DNA of 8,222 nt from an uncultured Bacteroidales bacterium (GTDB taxonomy: Bacteria; Bacteroidota; Bacteroidia; Bacteroidales; UBA932): assembly GCA_927798505.1 (NCBI GenBank), contig CAKMNE010000061.1, positions 1 through 8,222 of the forward strand, in the 5' to 3' direction. The position numbers and the translations under genes were made by a program. Under the pieces are notes generated by a model that did not search any database, was not told the origin of the DNA, and was given only the letters and a program-made list of their open reading frames with translations. Shown here one piece after another: positions 6,932 through 8,222 of this stretch; position 1 is the stretch's first letter, and each line of letters begins with the position of its first letter.

Positions 6932-7010
6932 CTTATTTTCCTGACGTATAACGTTAGGATGCAAATCAGCCTTCCACGCACGTTTAGCTCCTGACGTGTA
7001 ACGTTAGGAA
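6918..7010. repeat. 93-bp paired-palindrome unit, copy A
   Basis: A 22-bp left arm (CTCTATGACCCATCCTTATTTT in pattern) leads into palindrome 1, CCTGACGTATAACGTTAGG (6940-6958). A conserved 31-bp spacer (6959-6989) ending TTTAGCT follows, then palindrome 2, CCTGACGTGTAACGTTAGG (6990-7008), and AA. Each palindrome can form an 8-bp stem around 3 bases, with one G-T pair. Copies B and C have the same length and internal spacing but different palindrome cores. Confidence 0.9.
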
Positions 7011-7042
7011 CTGCCTGAATGCCTTTATGTGCTCTCAGGGCA

Positions 7043-7194
7043 GTTGTTCAAAATCGTTTTGGGATTTACCCCTCATAGAAGGCGCTAGAAGGCATGTCCA
7101 TCCCAAAACGACGACTTTTTGCCCCGTTTTGGGATTCACCCCCCCTCTAGAGAGGCCTGCAGGGCACATCAATCCCAAAACGATTTGGAACAAC
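7043..7194. repeat. 152-bp element with 24-bp inverted ends, built from two hairpin modules
   Basis: The ends 7043-7066 and 7171-7194 are inverted repeats of 24 bp with one mismatch (outer GTTGTTC, one mismatched base, inner AAATCGTTTTGGGATT). Inside are two more, oppositely oriented copies of the core, 7100-7110 and 7125-7136. The element is therefore two tandem related modules, 7055-7110 and 7125-7182. Each can fold CGTTTTGGGAT against ATCCCAAAACG, and the loops are similar (ACCCC near the start, GGCA near the end). There is no coding capacity. It could be a MITE-like element or an RNA with two stem-loops. Confidence 0.85.
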
Positions 7195-7225
7195 GCTATT
7201 CCAGCTCCTCTGTTGCACTTCCTAA

Positions 7226-7258
7226 CCCTGTTTTGCTGGTTCCCTTCCCTGTTTTGCT
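7226..7258. repeat. CCCTGTTTTGCT direct repeat
   Basis: Exact copies at 7226-7237 and 7247-7258, offset 21 bp, with a one-mismatch third copy (CCCTGTTTTCCT) at 7284-7295 inside the left arm of copy B. Like the 6829-6931 array, this seems to be iteration of the left-arm sequence of the 93-bp unit. Confidence 0.6.
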
Positions 7259-7270
7259 CTTCCCGTTAGT

Positions 7271-7363
7271 CTCTGTGGCCCATCCCTGTTTTCCTGATCT
7301 ATCACATCAGGATGAAAATCGGCCTCACACGCACTTTTAGCTCCCGATCTATCACATCAGGAA
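7271..7363. repeat. 93-bp paired-palindrome unit, copy B
   Basis: Left arm 7271-7292; palindrome 1 CCTGATCTATCACATCAGG (7293-7311); 31-bp spacer 7312-7342; palindrome 2 CCCGATCTATCACATCAGG (7343-7361); then AA. Outer arms CCTGAT/ATCAGG pair as 6 bp. The spacer differs from copy C at only two positions and from copy A at six. Confidence 0.9.
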
Positions 7364-7387
7364 ATCCCCAACCTGCCTTCCAGGCCT

Positions 7388-7480
7388 CTCTGTGGCCCAT
7401 CCCAGTTTTCCTGATGTGTCACATCAGGATGAAAATCGGCCTCTCACGCACATTTAGCTCCTGATCTATCACATCAGGAA
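7388..7480. repeat. 93-bp paired-palindrome unit, copy C
   Basis: Left arm 7388-7409; palindrome 1 CCTGATGTGTCACATCAGG (7410-7428), a perfect 9+1+9 palindrome; 31-bp spacer 7429-7459; palindrome 2 CCTGATCTATCACATCAGG (7460-7478), identical to palindrome 1 of copy B; then AA. It begins 24 bp after copy B ends. Confidence 0.9.
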
Positions 7481-7519
7481 GTATCGGTAAGCGTCTCCGC
7501 GATTACGTACCAGATGCAT

Positions 7520-7553
7520 AAAGAAAGCAGGGTGTGTTGCCCTGCTATTCTTT
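7520..7553. terminator. Strong hairpin, possible bidirectional terminator
   Basis: AAAGAAAGCAGGG (7520-7532) pairs with CCCTGCT plus TTCTTT (7540-7546 and 7548-7553) across a 7-nt loop, giving 13 bp with one bulged A. A-rich and T-rich edges give short U tracts in either direction. A small second stem, CCCA/TGGG, follows at 7556-7569. No gene obviously ends here, so an unannotated transcript or another role is possible. Confidence 0.4.
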
Positions 7554-7569
7554 AGCCCATCTGTCTGGG

Positions 7570-7852
7570 AGGAGGTCACGGTAAGTATCGGACAACACTA
7601 GTCGGCAGAGAGAGTGGTGGCGAAGTCGAAAGAAGTGGTTGAGAGAGGGTTGCGCCGACGATGATGGCAAAAGGCAGACAACAAAAGGCCAGGGAGAGGC
7701 AGCTGCCTGCGCCTGCTGTATTATGCAACAGGCAAGTCACGGCTCCTTTGTAGTACTTATCTGTCACTTCAGGAAAAGTCCAATGTGCATAATCCTTCTA
7801 CCTTTTGGGGGAACGGTTTGCAGGAAATCATATATTTTGCTATTCTGCTACG
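7570..7852. other. Stretch without a recognisable gene
   Basis: Two overlapping open frames of about 60-90 codons on opposite strands have no recognisable domain, promoter or start context, and I do not call them. Visible structure is minor: a purine-rich run (7601-7660) bounded by GTCGGC/GCCGAC, a GGCAGCTGCC palindrome (7698-7707), a small GCCTG/CAGGC hairpin (7711-7733), and a second AAGTATCGG (7583-7591) echoing 7480-7488. Confidence 0.5.
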
Positions 7853-7884
7853 CTTGCTCGCCTCAAGAATATTTTTTACTTTTG
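7853..7884 (+). promoter_or_regulatory. Promoter of rnpB
   Basis: TACTTTTG at 7877-7884 fully matches the Bacteroidetes -7 motif TAnnTTTG. CTTG at 7853-7856 is one base off the -33 TTTG, with a 20-bp gap. Transcription would begin near 7890, leaving about 30 nt to be trimmed before the P1 helix of RNase P RNA. Confidence 0.7.
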
Positions 7885-7920
7885 CGCCCGACTACTAACA
7901 TATAGTCAAGAATGAAATCA

Positions 7921-8222
7921 GGTGGGACGATTCGTCGCGGTCGAAAGGCTGAGGAAAGTCCGGACAGGGTAGGGCATCGCACTGCGGAAAGCGCAGGTAG
8001 GGGTAACCTTACGCCAGCTGTAACAGAAAACAACCGCCGAAAGGTAAGGGTGAAAATGTGAGGTAAGAGCTCACGACGCTGTTGAAGCGATTCGCAGCGG
8101 GTACGGCACTGCGACCTGCAAAACCAAATATACTGACAGATGAGGACTGCCCGTCCGATGTCAGGGGGTAGGTTGCGAAGATAAATGACGGATTAAAACA
8201 GAAACCGGCTTACGGTCCCACC
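7921..8222 (+). ncRNA. rnpB: RNase P RNA, bacterial type A
   Basis: Catalytic RNA of RNase P, which removes 5' leaders from precursor tRNAs. The universally conserved core is plain: GAGGAAAGTCCGGAC (7951-7965), ACAGAAAACAACCGCCGA (8023-8040), GGTAAGGGTGAAA (8043-8055), GAGGTAAGAGCTCAC (8060-8074) and ACAGAAACCGGCTTAC (8198-8213). Helix P1 forms between GGTGGGAC (7921-7928) and GTCCCACC (8215-8222), perfect over 8 bp, so the RNA is essentially complete. A few 3'-terminal bases may lie past the window and the mature 5' end may be slightly upstream. It is transcribed away from glmM, with 1.3 kb of repeats between them. Confidence 0.97.

Noticed and set aside
6705..6981. Small open frames in the repeat region, both strands
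   Set aside because: They are low-complexity translations of tandem repeats, with no start context or recognisable domain.
7027..7340. Two open frames of 73-80 codons on the plus strand
   Set aside because: They run across the inverted-repeat element and copy B of the 93-bp unit; the sequence there is explained by structure rather than codons.
6940..7478. CRISPR-like array (19-bp repeats, 31-bp spacers)
   Set aside because: Only pairs occur, the spacers are conserved between units rather than unique, the repeats are palindromic and differ between units, and there are no cas genes in view.
7576..7905. Open frames of 63 and 88 codons upstream of rnpB
   Set aside because: They overlap on opposite strands, have no recognisable features, and the second runs through the rnpB promoter.

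Overview
The window looks like the chromosome of a member of the Bacteroidales (Bacteroidota), moderately GC-rich. Three things point there. Promoters match the Bacteroidetes -7 motif TAnnTTTG, clearly upstream of rnpB and of the AraC-type gene. There is a capsule-type NusG paralogue of the UpxY kind. The GlmM has the Bacteroidales N-terminus MTLIKSISGIRGT. I cannot name a genus from sequence alone.

Layout. Positions 1-2770 (minus strand) are the first genes of an exopolysaccharide/capsule operon: an UpxY-like antiterminator, a decayed sugar nucleotidyltransferase remnant, a UDP-glucuronate 4-epimerase, and a UDP-glucose 6-dehydrogenase (ugd) that runs off the left edge. The two sugar enzymes act in sequence (UDP-Glc to UDP-GlcA to UDP-GalA), and their genes overlap by 4 bp. 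Diverging from this operon (2961-3923, plus strand) is a membrane-embedded AraC-type regulator with about six transmembrane segments. It ends 3 bp from the convergent 3' end of a DUF1343/NamZ-like gene (3927-4991, minus). That gene lies downstream of glmM (5052-6617, minus), and both point to peptidoglycan amino-sugar metabolism. GlmM carries an unusual insert of about 50 residues, low in complexity and rich in Ala, Thr, Gln and Pro. The 60 bp between glmM and the NamZ-like gene are open in the same frame, so one TAG separates the two reading frames.

Positions 6618-7920 hold no convincing gene but are crowded with repeats: a 41-bp-spaced direct repeat, a 10-bp tandem tract, a degenerate ~20-bp array, a 152-bp element with 24-bp inverted ends made of two hairpin modules, and three copies of an exactly 93-bp unit. 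Each 93-bp unit carries two 19-bp palindromes 50 bp apart. I do not recognise the 93-bp unit or the 152-bp element, and they are the best candidates for something undescribed. The window ends with rnpB, the RNase P RNA (7921-8222, plus), which has a good promoter and whose P1 helix closes exactly at the window edge.

All family calls come from reading motifs by eye; no database search was run.
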